Of a DNA stretch of 64,000 nt, positions 1 through 17,479 are shown one piece after another. The notes beneath the pieces were generated by a model. It saw only the letters and a list, made by a program, of their open reading frames with translations. It had not been told where the DNA came from and searched no databases. This stretch comes from Caenorhabditis elegans (taxonomy: Eukaryota; Nematoda; Chromadorea; Rhabditida; Rhabditidae). Each line of letters opens with the position of its first letter. Positions within the stretch are counted from its first letter, which is position 1. A program made the position numbers and the translations under genes. The stretch spans positions 3,658,001 to 3,722,000 of the forward strand of contig NC_003281.10 in the NCBI RefSeq assembly GCF_000002985.6. Direction: 5' to 3'.

Positions 1-6298
<6,298 letters not shown>

Positions 6299-6731
6299 TT
6301 TTGCCTGAAAACATAATAAATTTTGTTTATTTTGGAGGAAAATGATGTTTAAACATGTTTAAAAAGTCGTTTAATCGCAGTCACAGGGAGAATGTGGGCG
6401 TGGCCTTCGCTTGCAACACGCCGCGCGCATTTCGCAACGCTGCCGCACGTAGTTTATGTATTGCTGAATTGTTGAAGTACGTAACTACAGTAAGAAAATC
6501 ATTTTTTCCACATTGAAATATTTCAAAAAAAAAAGAGAGAAAATATTATATTTTGAAATTATAAGAAATGTGGGTAGAAAACACAAAAACTATGACCTTA
6601 AGGTCGCACGAGAAAATTATTAAAAATAATTACAACGGAAAAACTACGAGAAAATTACCCTTTCACCATGAAAAAAAAACAATTTTTATTTTCTCCCGCG
6701 ACTTTAAGTTCACAAAAGTTTTAAAATATTA
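6299..6731. other. Upstream region of the DDX42 gene
   Basis: No coding exon is seen. It holds the acceptor used before the DDX42 start and a CG-rich patch at about 6395-6450 (gcaacacgccgcgcgcattt), a recurrent worm repeat. A purine-rich and A-rich stretch follows to 6730. Confidence 0.5.
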
Positions 6732-8039
6732 GCGTGGCACACTAATCCATTAGTTAAACTCTAAGCTCTTGCTATATAAGGGGCAGAAATACGGTTTTCA
6801 AATCAGTACGAAGTTTTGGAAACTTCTAATCTTCTGGCAGTGGCAGTGGGGAGCAGTTGGCCCGTGGATGGCCTGTGGGTGGCCTGTGGATGTCCTGTGG
6901 ATGTCCTGTGGATGGTCAGTGCATGGTCGGTGGTGGGATGTTGCCGAACAACCAGCGGCATCAATGGTCGTGTCGGAAGCCGAGGCCTCGGACGAAAAAC
7001 ACGTGGATCCGGATGGAATGGACAGGATCGGGTGGTAGCAGCGGACAGTGACCAATATTGAAACGTAAGTTCGAATGCTACTTTTCAGACATTTCTGAAA
7101 TAACTTTAACAAGAACGAAGACGTACGCTAACTATATGTTAACTCGTCTTTTTGTTTTGAAATTTGAAGTAATTTTGAATACAACAGTGGCAAAAGTTAA
7201 CTGAGTGAGCAATTATTCTTTGTTTTTTGAAATTAAAAAGTGTGCATAACAGTTCCTAAACAATTCGAATTTCAGCGTGGCACACTGAGAATGTGAGGAG
7301 TCATGGAGCACGTTGATGAGGGTGGAGCTGGAACGATCGGTTGGACACTGGAGTAAGCTGATAGGCTTTAAAAGGTAATTTTTAGAAATGAAACAATTTT
7401 GAAAATAGTAACTGCGAGAAAAAACCATTTCACGCAGAATTTAATTATTTAAAACACACATTAGTTCCTAAACAATACCAGTTTTCAGAGTGGCACAATA
7501 AACGGATGGGCGGTCAGGCATGTCGTCGAGCAAGCAGCGAAGCGATACCACTTTGGACTGGGAACCGAGGAGCATGTGGATGAGGCTGGAATGGCCGGGT
7601 AGCTGCAGAGGACAGTGGTCAAGAATAGAATGTGAGTTTATCAGTTATTTTTCAGAAAAATGTTTAATAAGAATGAAGACGAGAGCTATACTTAGCTATT
7701 GGTTAATTTGTCGTTTTGTTTTGAAATTTGGAGAGCATTTTGAATACAACAATGACAAAAGTTAATTGAGTTAGCAATTCGTCTTTATGTTTAGAAATTG
7801 AAAAAGTTTAAATAAAAAACTGCGCGAGAAAGTGTACATAATAGTTCCAAAACAATTAGAATTTCAGGATGACACAATAAACTGATGGATACTGGATGAG
7901 TAGAGGGACCTCGAGAAACGTAGCGACTGAAAGATGGGGCGGGGGCAGTGGAGAACGTGGATCAGGATAGATTGGAGCGATCGGGACGGTGTGCAAATGG
8001 CAATGGAGTCAGTCAAGGATGGACTTTAGTCCAACAAAG
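6732..8039 (+). ncRNA. Candidate spliced long non-coding RNA with duplicated exon/intron units
   Basis: Four exon-like blocks on the plus strand have good worm splice sites: about 6800-7064, 7276-7374, 7489-7631 and 7868-8039. Donors read cGTAAGTT, gGTAATTT, tGTGAGTT and gGTAACG; acceptors are TTTCAG or TTTTCAG. A TATATAAG lies at 6773-6780. Blocks 2-4 begin with related words (cgtggcacactga, agtggcacaataa, gatgacacaataaactg), and another copy (ttagcgtggcacactaa) lies at 6728-6744. All blocks share a GTGGAT(C/G)xGGxTxGAxTGG core. Introns 7065-7275 and 7632-7867 are also alike. All three plus frames stop inside block 1 (7038, 7051, 7061), so no open frame crosses the first junction. I infer a non-coding transcript or a decayed gene; no name is known to me. 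Confidence 0.5.
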
Positions 8040-8535
8040 GTAACGAGGGTTTGAAATGATTTTGAAAAAAAAGTAAAATAAAATTTTTGATGAAAATTAA
8101 AGACACTAATAAAATATTATTTTTTATTCGTCTTTTCCAAATCAGTGTGTCCATTTTTAAAGTGTCTACTGGAAGCTTCATTTTTTGAATTCCATAAATT
8201 AAAATTTCATTTCCAAATCAGTGTGTCCACTTTTAAAGTGTCCACTGGAAGCTTCATTTTTTGAACTCCAGAAATTTAAGTTTCATTTCCAAATCAGTGT
8301 CCCGTGGTGGAAAAATTTTTTTTTCCTTTTTTTTGGGATGAAAAAATTCGCAAAAAAAATTTTTCATCCCAGAAAAAAAAGGGGGAAAAAAGGTTCAGAA
8401 AAAACAAACAAACATTTTTGTCGCTGGATGGACTTTAGTCCAACAAAGGTAACGAGGGTTTGAAATGATTTTGAAAAAAAAGTAAAATAAAATTTTTGAT
8501 GAAAATTAAAGACACTAATAAAAATATTATTTTTA
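8013..8535. repeat. Direct duplication of last lncRNA exon end and downstream sequence
   Basis: A segment starting ggatggactttagtccaaca and running through gtaacgagggtttgaaatg and the following A-rich sequence occurs at about 8013-8127. It recurs at about 8424-8535 almost unchanged. The pieces between (tccactggaagcttcatttttt) are themselves repeated at 8166 and 8240. Confidence 0.85.
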
Positions 8536-8935
8536 TTCGTCTTTTAATTTTACAAAATTTTCAATAAAAATTTAAGACACTAATAAAAATATTATTTTTA
8601 TTCGTCTTATAATTTTAGAAAATTTTCAATAAAAATTTAAGACACTAATAAAATATTATTTTTATTCGTCTTTTAATTTTAGAAAATTTTCAATAAAAAT
8701 TAAAGACACTAATAAAAATATGATTTTTATTCGTCTTATAATTTTAGAAAATTTTCAATAAAAATTTAAGACACTAATAAAATATTATTTTTATTCGTCT
8801 TTTAATTTTAGAAAATTTTCAATAAAAATTAAAGACACTAATAAAAATATGATTTTTATTCGTCTTTTAATTTTAGAAAATTTTCAATAAAAATTAAAGA
8901 CACTAATAAAATATGATTTTTATATATCTTTCTTT
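8510..8935. repeat. Tandem array, about 65-bp unit, roughly 7 copies
   Basis: The unit reads gacactaataaaaatattatttttattcgtctt(t/a)taattttagaaaattttcaataaaaatt(t/a)aa. Copies start near 8510, 8575, 8639, 8704, 8769, 8835 and 8899. A partial copy is at 8101. Units differ by single bases and by A-run length. There are no unique spacers, so it is a minisatellite, not a CRISPR. Confidence 0.9.
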
Positions 8936-8949
8936 CTTTCTTTAATTCA

Positions 8950-9723
8950 TTTGTCTTTTTTTTCAATTTTGAAATAGTTATTTAATTTGGTCAATTTTGT
9001 TTCTTAAATAATCTTGATAATAAAACATCGATTAAAAATATGATTTTATGTTTCAAAAAATGAATTCAAATTGAAGAATTGAGTGTGGAGAAGGGGGCAA
9101 AATTGTAATGTACACCGTTGGAGAGAAGAGAAGCCGGCTATATCACGGACTATATCGGCTGGAAGTAGGGGAAAAGGAGATTACTGTATTTCCCCTAATA
9201 GACATGCACCTTTAAAGTGCACTTCTATTAGATAAAAGCTCGATTTTTATGAAAAATTATAAAAAATTTCGAAAAAAGGGGTGGTTGAAAAGGGGCAATG
9301 ACCAGAATCGAGATGAGAACTGATTTTGATTTTTTTTTGTTAAATTTTTGGTATTGAAAACAAACGGGTGCGGGGCGGTTAGGGTAACAGAAGATCACAG
9401 AATTTGGCAGAAAGAAGACGCAAAAAGTAGACAAAGCTAGTGGAGCCGATCGGAAAATTGACAAGAAAACGATGGAATGAAGGAATAAAAGAAACACTTG
9501 TCGTCGGCTGATATCCCGTTTGAGAAGAGAGAGAGAGAGGAAGAGAGAGGATTTCAGAAAGAAAGGAAAAATTGGGATGTTTTCTGGAAGTTTGGTCTTA
9601 AAGTAGTTTAACTTTTAAAGACAAAATTCCCAGAAAAGGCCAGAGAAAGAAAAAGAAAGAGGTAGAGAGGCAAAAAAAATCATCGAAAATCATCAATAAA
9701 ATAATTGAATGTAGATCCGAAGA
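8950..9723. other. Region downstream of UBL3 gene
   Basis: No coding exon found. It includes a small hairpin at about 9186-9232 (taatagacatgcacctttaaagtgcacttctatta) and a GA-rich stretch at 9520-9690. The sequence just left of 9724 is the likely 3' UTR of the UBL3 gene. Confidence 0.4.
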
Positions 9724-12327
9724 CTATGAGAGCACACATCGACAGCAACCCGCGGATTTTCGTTTCGTCAGTGTTTCTGGAAAAAAATTAATTTACTTTG
9801 AAATTTTCGCAAAAACTCGAAGTGTAGCTGGACTATTTACTATGTATTTACTATGGTGGAAAAAAATAGGTGGCCGAGTTTTCTTTTTTTTACGGCCACG
9901 ATCTTTCTCACGGGCGGCTATTTTTTATTAGAACTTTTCATTTACAATTTGAGTCATATTTATCGATCAGGGAACATGCAAAAATAATTTAAAATTTAGA
10001 ATTTGGAATTTTTTTAGTCAAAAAAGTGTGTGTCTTCTGAGATTCTTCTGAGCTTCTTCAAGCTTCTGATATTTTTTTTTTCAAAAAATATTACAAAGTT
10101 ATACTTGTTAGGGTTTAAGGTATTTAAAGCAAATAATCAATAAATTTTGAAACTACAGTACTCTTCAAAGGCGCACACCGTTTGTTTTTATTGAACATTT
10201 GTCGCGTGCCGAGGCCTCTGGAATAAAAATCACAAAATTTCGCACCGATGTAATATATTAATTTTATGATTTGTTAAAATTGAAATTTTAGAACTTTCGC
10301 ATTTGAAAAACCTTTTATGTGATTTTTAACTATTTTAAATTTAAAAAAATCAGCTCATGCGAACGCGCTTCAGTAATTAGAAATAATCATTTTTCTGTCG
10401 GTATTTTTTAACTCAAATTTTTACAAAAAATGTTTTACACTCTCCCTAAATTTCAACTTTCTAGATTCTCAAGAAATCTGCCAAAAAGCATCACAAGTAC
10501 TGAGTTCCCATGGGAACTGTTGAATTGTACTCTAAATATGTGTTTTTCCCGAGAATATGGTGTATTCTTTCTTGTTTTTATAAGCCCCGAGCACTCTAAA
10601 CATGTAAAAAATTCCCCGGGGAATCCCATAGGCTCTGGTTACTCCATCTGTCAGACTAAACTGTGTTCACATTAAATTAGGTCAATTTCCTCTCAAAACA
10701 CCTGCACAATCGAATCAAAACTGACCACTTGAATTAGGTTCCGGCAAATTTTCCCTAGTAACCAAATGCATGACGGTTGTTTTGCCGGGCATTAGCTGGA
10801 GCGCGTGAAGAGTTACGGAACCATGTAGAAATCGACCGTGATAGATTAATTTGAGCATTTGAGCACTTTGTACTTTATCTTCATACCATTCTGAAAAATA
10901 GAATTATTCATTTGTGATAGAATTTTTTTAAAAAATTCTGATCGGCCCCGTCCAAATCTTGGCTTCTTTTGTTTCTATCGGATATTTGTACTGAGAAATA
11001 ATTTGAAACAGAAACCGAGAACCAGATGGCAATTTTAAAAACTTAAAATTCAGAGTCCCGCCACGAAAACACCCCGAAACACCTCAGTTTCTGAAAACAG
11101 GAATTAATTTTTCTTCAAACTGAAATTCAAAAATTTCGCTAATTTCAAATTCAAAACCAGCTAAAAATTAATTTTAAAAACTGACAATATCTACAGATTT
11201 TCGAGTAAACAATCTTTTAGGGTCCCGCCACGAAAACACCTGAAGGTTCTAAATATGTTATTGTAGACTGAAAAGCACATATTTCAGGTGGGAAATTATT
11301 AAAGTTCATCAAATTTAAGTACATTTTCTGCCGAAAAAACTGAAAAACTTGAAAAATAAAATTTTCTGAGAAGAAAGTTCTTTCAGAGAATAAAGTTAGA
11401 TTCAAAAATTTTATGAAAATTTTTTCCAAATTCCATTTTGAATAAATTGTACAATCCCTTTGGGAAAGTAGGCGTAGGCCTCCTACTGCCTATAATTTTA
11501 ATGTTTCCCTTATTCATTTTTTTTTCAAATTTCCATAAACCGAAGTTGCAACTGCTACAACATGTCTCGTTTCGCACATATTTGCAGACACATACACCTG
11601 ACCTCCTAAGATCAGTGGAATTGTGGTGTTCCCCCACAACCTTCTCAAGACCCCTCTATAAGCCTGTAGCAAACAATAGTCTATGTTTCTCGGACATCGT
11701 CTTTGTGTACTGGCGACAGGAATAATGAGCCCGTGTGTGCGCGCGCGAGCGTCGAACATTTCGGATTAACACACACTCACTCACAAAAGTTTCAAAGTTA
11801 CTTACCATCAGGCCATTGATCGAATACCATTTGTGTAACGTCGTGAGCTGATGTGAGTGGGTGGAATTCGAATTCATGAGTTTTTCCGCTGACAAGGATG
11901 AGACGAAGTACCACCTAAAAGTTGGATGTGTTATAGATAGGTTTAGGCTTAGGTTCAGGCTTTGGCTTAGGCTTATTCTTAAGCTTAGGGTTAGGCTTAG
12001 GCTTAAAAACGGGAACCGTTCAGATTTATAGGCCATGTGAAAAAATGTTTAAACTAATATTTTTTCAAATTAACTCTTAAAAATTCAAATTTTAATTTTC
12101 CGGGTAAATTTCCTTTTTTATTAGTGGCCGAAGCTGCAGTTTTCTAGGCGGCCGCCAATTTTTTTAGGCCATGTAGAACACCACTAGTTATAATTGTTTT
12201 GAAACGCGGCCACCGAAATTTCTAAAATTTCTAGGCCATGTATTACGTCAAATTTTCTCTAGATTTTTTTCAAACAAAAAAAACTCACTCGTTCTGCTTG
12301 AGAATCAATCGACTGTTTTGCACTCAT
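9724..12327 (-). CDS. UBL3 / membrane-anchored ubiquitin-fold protein
   Basis: Orthologue of human UBL3 (MUB), a ubiquitin-like protein that is prenylated, sits on membranes and sorts cargo into extracellular vesicles. Exons 12327-12289, 11914-11806, 10890-10726 and 9776-9724 join in phase to 121 residues; human UBL3 is 117. Conserved pieces include LRLILVSGKTHEF, LIYHGRFLHGSVTL, GKTTVMHLV and the ENLPEPNSS tail. The protein ends CCRCVLS, a CaaX box (CVLS) preceded by extra cysteines that could be palmitoylated. There is no C-terminal diglycine, so it is not a conjugated modifier. The start lies 17 bases after a CAG acceptor (12344-12342), consistent with trans-splicing. Intron 10891-11805 contains the repeated phrase gtcccgccacgaaaacacc. 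Probably C46F11.6 (from memory). Confidence 0.93.
11941..12006. repeat. Interstitial telomere-like TTAGGC repeats
   Basis: Degenerate GGCTTA/TTAGGC units in the first UBL3 intron, on the plus strand as (ggctta)n. TTAGGC is the nematode telomere repeat, and short internal tracts are common in this genome. Confidence 0.85.
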
Positions 12328-13562
12328 ATCCGGGTGCTTTTCTGATTAAGAAAAAATTCTTCTCCTGATATATATAATTTGTTTCAACGACTTCAGAGTA
12401 ATTCACGTCGTTTCCCCACACACACACGGTGTCACCCTGAAAAATAACAAAACTATGAGCAAATCGATGAGAGAAACAGGACGTGCGAGGACGGAATGAG
12501 GGAGAGAAAAGGGACTAATTATATTCATAGATGACTTGGAATGGAATTGAAACAAAGTACAGAGTATTCTTATTAACTGGAAAGTTAGATGATAAAAAAG
12601 AGAAAACGACGCAAAAAATAACGAGGGCTCTTCTGAATGCAAAAATGTAAATGAGGTTGAGAATACTGATGAGAGAGTGATTCTTGTCCAAGTTTTGTAC
12701 GTGGCCGAGAAAAGAAGAAAATCTCGGCCACGCAGATAAATGGGGTTTACAGATAAATTAGTTGAAGCTTCAAAGGTGAAAGTTTTAAGGAAGATAGAAA
12801 AAATCTAAGTGGCCTAGAAAACTCTTTCACGGCCATCAACTTCAAATATGTCTCCAGCCACTCCGGCAGTTTTTTTTTAATATGCCGCCATTTTTATGGA
12901 CCTCTATGAAAAAAAAAATCAATTTCTCAAATTTTAAAAATCTAAAAGCTGTTGGAAAAAAATGAAAAGAAAAAAGAAAATGAAACCAAATGTTAGTTAG
13001 TTGAGAAACTTGAAAAAAGAAACGAGAATAAGAGACTGAGTAAATATTGCTAAGCGACAGATTTCGAACAGATGAAATGAGAAAGGGGGTCTAGTGGGGT
13101 AGAAGCATAGAGTATGAGAGTGAAGGAGAGTGAGAGAGCACGCAGAGAAAAAGAGATTAGTTCTACTTTTCAGACGTGCGTACGTTCTTAGTCATGCAGA
13201 ATTCTGAGAATATTCAAAAATAAGGAAATGAGTAATAAGACATTAGATTAAGTAATAGTAGAGTTCAGAAAATTGAGATAAAGCTGAAATTTTAAAAAGG
13301 GTTTAAGGCCACCTTTAAGGTAAATTTCCGTTGTGAAGTTTTCTAGGCCACCAACATAACCAACGGCTCAAAATGTTTCAGAACAGCTCTTGTTTTTCTA
13401 GACTTTTAGACTTCTCTTTTTTAAATTGCACAAAAAATTGGTCTTTTCGTGATCATCGAGACCACTTGAAAGTACATTGAAAAGAACAACGTTGCGGCGT
13501 CACTGAGTTATTTTTGAAGTTTTGTTGGGCAACGAGGACGGGGGAAGAGAAGAAAACATAAA

Positions 13563-13640
13563 ATCCTAACCCTAACCCGACCCCAAGCCTAAGCCCAAGT
13601 CTAAGCTTAAGCCTAGCCCAAACCTAAGCCTAAACCTAAC
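13563..13640. repeat. Interstitial telomere-like (CCTAAG/CCTAAC) repeats
   Basis: Degenerate cctaac/cctaag/gcctaa hexamers, the complement of TTAGGC/TTAGGG, run over about 78 bases. Orientation is opposite to the copy at 11941. Confidence 0.85.
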
Positions 13641-15249
13641 ATTTAATTAATTTTCAATAATGACAGCTCAAAAAAAAGAGCAAAAAACGGGCGGACCTAA
13701 CTTGTTCGACTAAAGGGCACGCCAAGCTCAAAGAGCATTAAATGCACGTTCAGACTACTTGGACACTCAGGTCAGGTTACGCGTGGAAATACTAGAAGCT
13801 CTTTTTGATGACGTGGCATTTTTTTTGTCTGAAAATGGAGAGGGAGTGGCGGACGAGGGAGAAAAACTTTGTATGCATAAGAAAAACTGCTGCTGCTACT
13901 TCAGCTTCTAGCAAACTCTAGAATAACATGTTGACGATATATATTTTTCCCCGTTTTCTGAATTATTTGAAGAGGCAAAAATATTATAATATTGAATGAA
14001 AAACTAGGAAATTTTAGAATTTGAGTTAGTTGCAATTGCGCTTTAATTATATTTCAAGCCTTTCTGAAGCCTGTGGAAGAGTGCTGGGGCATAATTTTCA
14101 TGGCCTAACTTTCCTGAAGCCTCGGTCGTCAAAATATCGAAAAAAAAAGTTATGGGTTTTTAAAACGAAAAATATTCAAATTTTTTCAGTTTAAGAAAAT
14201 CGAAAACAACAAAAATGTTTCTAAAAAATTCTAAAAATTTTATTCTTATTTATTGATTCAAAAATTGAAAATTTTGGATTTTTTTTTCTGGCTCACTATC
14301 AGATTTCTTGATTTTCCTTTTTTTTTCTAGAAAATTTCTATTTTTTTAAATAAAAAAATGTGGAAATGTTATTTCTTTTGATACATAATATACATGGTAC
14401 GATACATTTTAAATATTCCAAATCGGCCAAATATCATGATAAAACACTAGAAAATTTTAAAGGTTTTTTGGCAAATTTCTAAAGCCTACAACTCCTAGAA
14501 TATTTAACAAAAAATATTTTAAACGCAATTAAAATATAAAAATCGTAGAGAAATTTTTTGTTGGTCGAGTTCCAAAAAATAAAAAAAATTGGAAATTTGG
14601 AAGAAAAAAACATTTTTTTAATGGTTCTTTAATCAATTAAACTTTAATTATTGGTATTTAAATATTTTGAGGAGGTGGACATGCAAATCCTAAACAAAAG
14701 CAAAATGCGTTGTCAATTTAAATTTTAGTTTTTTTTAAATATGAAAAAAACACAAAAATTTCAGATCTAAAATAGAAGTTGTCAAAAAATTCTCAAAAAA
14801 AGTGCTGAAAGTGATGGCTGACCTCGAAAAGGGAAATGTTATGGGTATAAGAGAGAGAGAGAGAGAGTGGCCGCAGGAAAAAAAACGGGTTGGCGCCCCC
14901 CGGAGAAGACGAGATGCGGGACGAATAATTTGGTTTTGACAACGACGGAAAATACGAAGAAGACGAAGAAGAAGACGACGATGTGTATGTTCTTCTTTTG
15001 TCGAAATCCGGCCCTTTTGGTGGTGTCTGCGTCTCTCTTTCTCTCTATAGAAATACACTCCAAGCACACTTGAGGTAAATAAAATTGAGAAGTGGTTGTG
15101 GTGGTGGCACATAGGTGTTTGTATGATGAGATTGAGAGAGAGAGAGTGGATTAATATAATTGATTGATTGAAAATGTGATCGAGAGGGAAATTCGATCGA
15201 GAGGGATCGAGAGGGATTGATATGGCGACCCTAGTGATGAATAAGGTTC

Positions 15250-15600
15250 AGGAAAACTAGCATAACTTTTTAAAAATGTCATCTAACAATTTTTTTAATA
15301 TTTTTTTCTGTAAGAAAAACATTGAAAAATACATAGTTTTGGTCACTTTTCAGTTGTATTGGCTAAGAATCAAGTAAGATATTTCAATTTAAATTCGAAA
15401 ATTGCAGTAGGTCAACTCTCCCCGACCAGAAATGGTTAGGTTTGTGGAAAGTGACATAACTTTGTAGATGCGTCATCTAAAAAATTTTTTAATGTATTTT
15501 ATAAAAGAAAAACATTTAACGATATTGTTGGTAAGTTTTCAAATAAATTGGTTAAAAATTGAGTGAGACATTCTAGTTTAAATTCGAGTAATATCCGCTT
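15250..15600. repeat. Imperfect direct repeat, about 150-bp unit
   Basis: Two diverged tandem copies share (a/g)cataacttt, tcatctaa(a/c)aatttttt, aaaagaaaaacatt, ttttca, aattggttaa and a ttcgag/ttcgaaa end. Copy 1 is about 15265-15410 and copy 2 about 15448-15598. Confidence 0.6.
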
Positions 15601-16479
15601 TCCACTGCAAAAGATTAACTAATTGAATTTTCCAATATTTTCTAAGATTATGAAATAATTTGTAAAATATCTTAATAACCACATTTTGTAAATATGAAAT
15701 AAAAAAGTTTCAACAAAAAAATCGATAAAAACTTTTTTTTTCGAATTTTTCGAAAATTTAAACTCTAACAATAAACTCGGGTATTTTTTAGCTTTAAAAA
15801 TTATTTTTTGGAATCAAATCTACGAAATTATTCAAATTAGCGTAAAAATTCTGCTCACCAATCAGCGGCGTTGCCCACGCCCCTGGGCAACGCTTTAACT
15901 CTTTTTACTCATTTTGGCACTTTTTTGAGACATTTTTTGAAGATTGGCTTTACGTAAAGTAATTTCACATCAACATTTTTTGTATTGCCTACTGCCAAAT
16001 ATTGTAGGCACGTAGGCAGGCACACATGCCGGCAAATAGGCATGCTCCAATTAAAGATCACTCCTCTCCAAATATTATGGGTATTGGTGTCTAGAGAGCA
16101 ACAACAAAAAATGGGAAGCATAAAGCAATTCAAAGATTCCTCCTTTTTTTCTTTTCTCGCACGCGATAGATGTTTGGCAAAAGAAATGACGCGTGGCTTT
16201 CGATATCTGAAAAAATAATATTCAAAAAAAAAAAATATTTTTGTTGAAAAGCTGATGAGAAAAAGAAGAAAAGGAAATAAAAGGTGATAATAGGAAAAAG
16301 AGGAACAAATGAATGATGTGAAGACCGGAGAAGGAGGCGGGTTATCAGGTTATTATCACATACAAATAAGCCATATTATCAGTCAGGAGGAGCGGTATAT
16401 GGGAACATTGCTATTTGGGAAAAAGATAATAGGGCAATTATTCAAATTATGAATAGGGGAACAAAAGGTTTGAACCGAC

Positions 16480-17470
16480 CATTGAGATGGGGTTGGAGAA
16501 CATTTTTTCAATTTTAGCGGAAAATTCAAATTTTAATTACAAAAACACATACCTACTTAGAGGGAAATTCAACTTTTTTAATTTTTTGAAAATTAATGAC
16601 AAAATTGCATGGGTTTTTGTTTTTCAAAATATAGTATTACGGAACTATGAGATCATGAGAATACCTACTCTTTGCCACATGGCCTCTCGCTGCCGCGGCC
16701 TGCCAATATTTTCGCGCCAGTGAATAGGCATTCTCATGATCTCATGGTCCCGTAATATGTTATTCTGTTTTTAATATTTCAAAAAATTTTCACAGGAATT
16801 TTTTTATTCAAATTTTAATTTTTTTTTAATTTACAATTAGGTAGAAAACTTAAATTTTAAGATCAAAGTTTTGGCGGGTAACTTGAATTTTTAAAAAATA
16901 TTTTGCAGAAAACACAAATTAAAGCTTATTAATTTAAAGGGAAATTCAATTTTTAATTTTCAAAAACATTCGAAATTAGTTCAATTTTCAATTTATTTTC
17001 GAATTTTTTAAAAACTATCTTTGGCGGGAAGTTCAAATTTCAATTATAAAATTTTGCCAGAAATTTTTCTCATTTTTTGTTTTTAAAAAAATTGGCGTTA
17101 AAAACAAGATGAGTTAAATTCAATTTTTGATTAAAAATAATTTTGGTGACAGGAAATGAAAATTTAATTTGTATTATTATGGCAGGAAATTAAAATTTTA
17201 AATTAAAGAAATATTCTGAATTAAATTCAATTTTTTAAGATTTGTTTTGAATAGCTTTTTGCCAAAAAAAATGCAGGAAAAAATGCAGGAAACTCAAACT
17301 GAAAGTTTTTTCAAGTAAAATTTTAAAAAATCAAAATTTTGGAAGGAGCTATTATTTTTTATTTTGACGGAAAAATCAAATGTTTATATTTCAAAAAAAT
17401 TTGGTGTGAAATTCAAACTTGTTTTAAAAAATTCCAAAATAATATTTTTAGCAGTAAAAATTTTAAAGAT
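16480..17470. repeat. Diverged dispersed repeat, 'ggcgggaaattcaaattttaa' type
   Basis: Many loosely spaced words of the type g(g/c)gg(a/g)aa(a/c)ttcaaattttaatt(t)tcaaaa recur every 50-100 bases. An inverted repeat (16635-16757) is inserted in it. No coding frame is convincing. Confidence 0.55.
16635..16757. repeat. Short inverted-repeat element (34-base terminal arms)
   Basis: The left arm is tattacggaactatgagatc atgagaatacc. The right arm, ggcattctcatgatctcatgg tcccgtaata, is its complement with about three mismatches. The GC-rich loop (ctctcgctgccgcggcctgcc) contrasts with the surroundings. It looks like a small foldback transposon remnant. Confidence 0.85.
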
Positions 17471-17479
17471 GGATAAAAG

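Larger units (their letters stand above)
12345..16600. other. Gene-poor stretch upstream of UBL3 (part 1)
   Basis: No supported coding exon. Contents: AT-rich sequence, GA-rich simple tracts (13070-13150, 14850-14880, 15130-15230) and TTAGGC-type repeats at 13563-13640. A CTGCGTCTCTC word lies at 15028-15038, and there is a direct repeat at 15250-15600. A CTACTGCC/GTAGGCA-type repeat patch (cacgtaggcaggcacacatgcc) lies at 15985-16035. It could hold UBL3 regulatory sequence or untranslated exons. Confidence 0.45.

Noticed and set aside
6769..7038. 89-aa plus-strand ORF rich in Trp/Gly
   Set aside because: Composition comes from gtggatggcctgtgg repeats; the frame does not continue into the next exon and the first codon is not ATG.
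8510..8935. Possible CRISPR array
   Set aside because: Unit-to-unit tandem with no unique spacers, in a eukaryotic genome.
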